Assembly: GCA_021199975.1 (NCBI GenBank)
Contig: JAJQHF010000002.1
Location: 1-6,209 of the forward strand
Source of the DNA: Candidatus Gastranaerophilales bacterium
Lineage (GTDB): Bacteria > Cyanobacteriota > Vampirovibrionia > Gastranaerophilales > Gastranaerophilaceae
DNA: 6,209 bases
Direction of reading: 5' to 3'
The position numbers and the translations under genes are program-made. Position 1 is the stretch's first letter, and the number at the start of each line of letters is the position of its first letter. This document shows positions 5,575 to 6,209 of the stretch, piece by piece. Under the pieces are notes generated by a model. The model saw only the letters and a program-made list of their open reading frames with translations. It was not told the origin of the DNA and did not search any database.

Positions 5575-6209
5575 TAATTTTTTTCCGTGTAAATCACTTC
5601 CGCCTGTTTTGATAAGGTTATATTTTTCGGCAATAGCTGCAATTTCTTTTTTTGAATGAAATTTTACGAATCTTCTTAATCCATTGTAAGGATAATAAAC
5701 TTCAATACCTTCAAGTTTAAGATTTATTAAACCTTTTACAAAAGCATCTATATCAAAACACCAATAACAGGCAGGATGTGCCAAAACAGCTATTCCTCCG
5801 GCATTGTTTATTTTTTCTATAACTTCTTTAGGATTTCTCAAATTAAATAATCTGTATAAAGTAAATTTTCTTCCGGCTTCTGATTTAGAATAAAGAGATT
5901 TCATTCCTTCATCATCAATATTTATCCCGTATCCGAGAATATGGATTAAAACACCTTTATAATAACAATCAAACTCAACGGCAGGTATAACCATTTCTTC
6001 TCTTAAAATATTTGTAGATAAATATGCTTCAATTGTATTGTGATCACAAATTGAAATATACTTTTTTCCCGCTTTTTTTGCCTGCTCAACAATTTCATAA
6101 GGAGTTAATTTCCCATCGGATTCACAGGAGTGAATATGTAAATTTACATTATTATAAAAATCCTCCTCTTTTAAAGATATTAATAAATTTTTTAATTCTT
6201 TTTTAATCA
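5569..6209 (-). CDS. PHP-domain metal-dependent phosphoesterase, TrpH/YciV type (start codon at right edge)
   Basis: The frame is open from the right edge to the stop at 5569. The first two visible bases are TG before ATT AAA AAA, so the start codon (ATG, GTG or TTG) most probably straddles position 6210, giving about 213 residues. An ATG at 5994 is internal and would lose half the active site. The PHP ligands in order are H25-I-H27, D32 (SCESDG), D56-H57 (ISICDHNT), E79 (IPAVEF), H90 (LIHILG), H145 (LAHPA) and D206-L-H208 (GGSDLHG), a complete trinuclear set. The order and the IPxxE ... IHILGY spacing match TrpH/YciV proteins, which act on 3',5'-bisphosphorylated nucleotides or RNA 5' ends. 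It is shorter than the roughly 280-residue E. coli member, through a reduced middle region. It probably works in the cytosol. It converges on the TPR gene with a 6-nt overlap. Confidence 0.88.
   Translation of the reverse strand, partial: IKKELKNLLISLKEEDFYNNVNLHIHSCESDGKLTPYEIVEQAKKAGKKYISICDHNTIEAYLSTNILREEMVIPAVEFDCYYKGVLIHILGYGINIDDEGMKSLYSKSEAGRKFTLYRLFNLRNPKEVIEKINNAGGIAVLAHPACYWCFDIDAFVKGLINLKLEGIEVYYPYNGLRRFVKFHSKKEIAAIAEKYNLIKTGGSDLHGKKLL

Noticed and set aside
5569..5994. PHP gene starting at ATG 5994
   Set aside because: The frame continues upstream to the window edge and encodes the first three PHP motifs (HIH, ESDG, CDHNT), so 5994 is internal.
6024..6206. 60-codon plus-strand frame at the right edge
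   Set aside because: It is antisense to the PHP gene, whose metal-ligand codons lie there. No start signal or domain was seen.

Overview
The DNA is very AT-rich (roughly 30% G+C by eye), tightly packed, and uses the standard code with ATG, GTG and TTG starts. Several products carry Sec-type signal peptides, and one is a chlamydial-Pmp-like beta-helix surface protein, which suggests a Gram-negative-type bacterium. A host-associated AT-rich lineage such as Gastranaerophilales/Vampirovibrionia would fit. That placement is an impression from protein style, not a demonstrated assignment.

Left part (1-1221, minus strand): the 5' part of a gene for a secreted protein with a repeating GGA[I/L] ... 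FxxN pattern. It runs off the left edge. Its signal peptide is interrupted by a run of nine G (1160-1168 on the given strand as C). With nine G the frame stops after 23 codons. With ten (or seven) G it stays open for all 386 remaining codons and the signal peptide is completed with a good cleavage site. A second run of nine G lies in the upstream region (1301-1309). The gene therefore looks phase-variable, possibly at both translation and transcription, and is read here in an OFF state.

Middle (1386-3101): an unrecognised 209-residue protein on the minus strand, divergent from a two-domain formyltransferase (methionyl-tRNA formyltransferase-like) on the plus strand.

Right (3132-5574, plus strand): a compact three-gene operon. 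It encodes an exported calcineurin-like metallophosphoesterase, a cytosolic metallo-beta-lactamase-fold hydrolase of the WGVRGS-type phosphodiesterase-like group, and a small exported TPR protein. The first junction overlaps by 1 nt and the second by 10 nt, so translational coupling is likely. The operon starts at a textbook extended -10 (TGATATAAT) placed so that the transcript would begin at or next to the ATG, i.e. probably leaderless.

Far right (5569-6209, minus strand): a PHP-domain phosphoesterase of the TrpH/YciV type with all expected metal ligands. It converges on and overlaps the TPR gene by 6 nt. Its start codon almost certainly straddles the right edge. No tRNA, rRNA, CRISPR array, transposase or convincing intrinsic terminator was seen.
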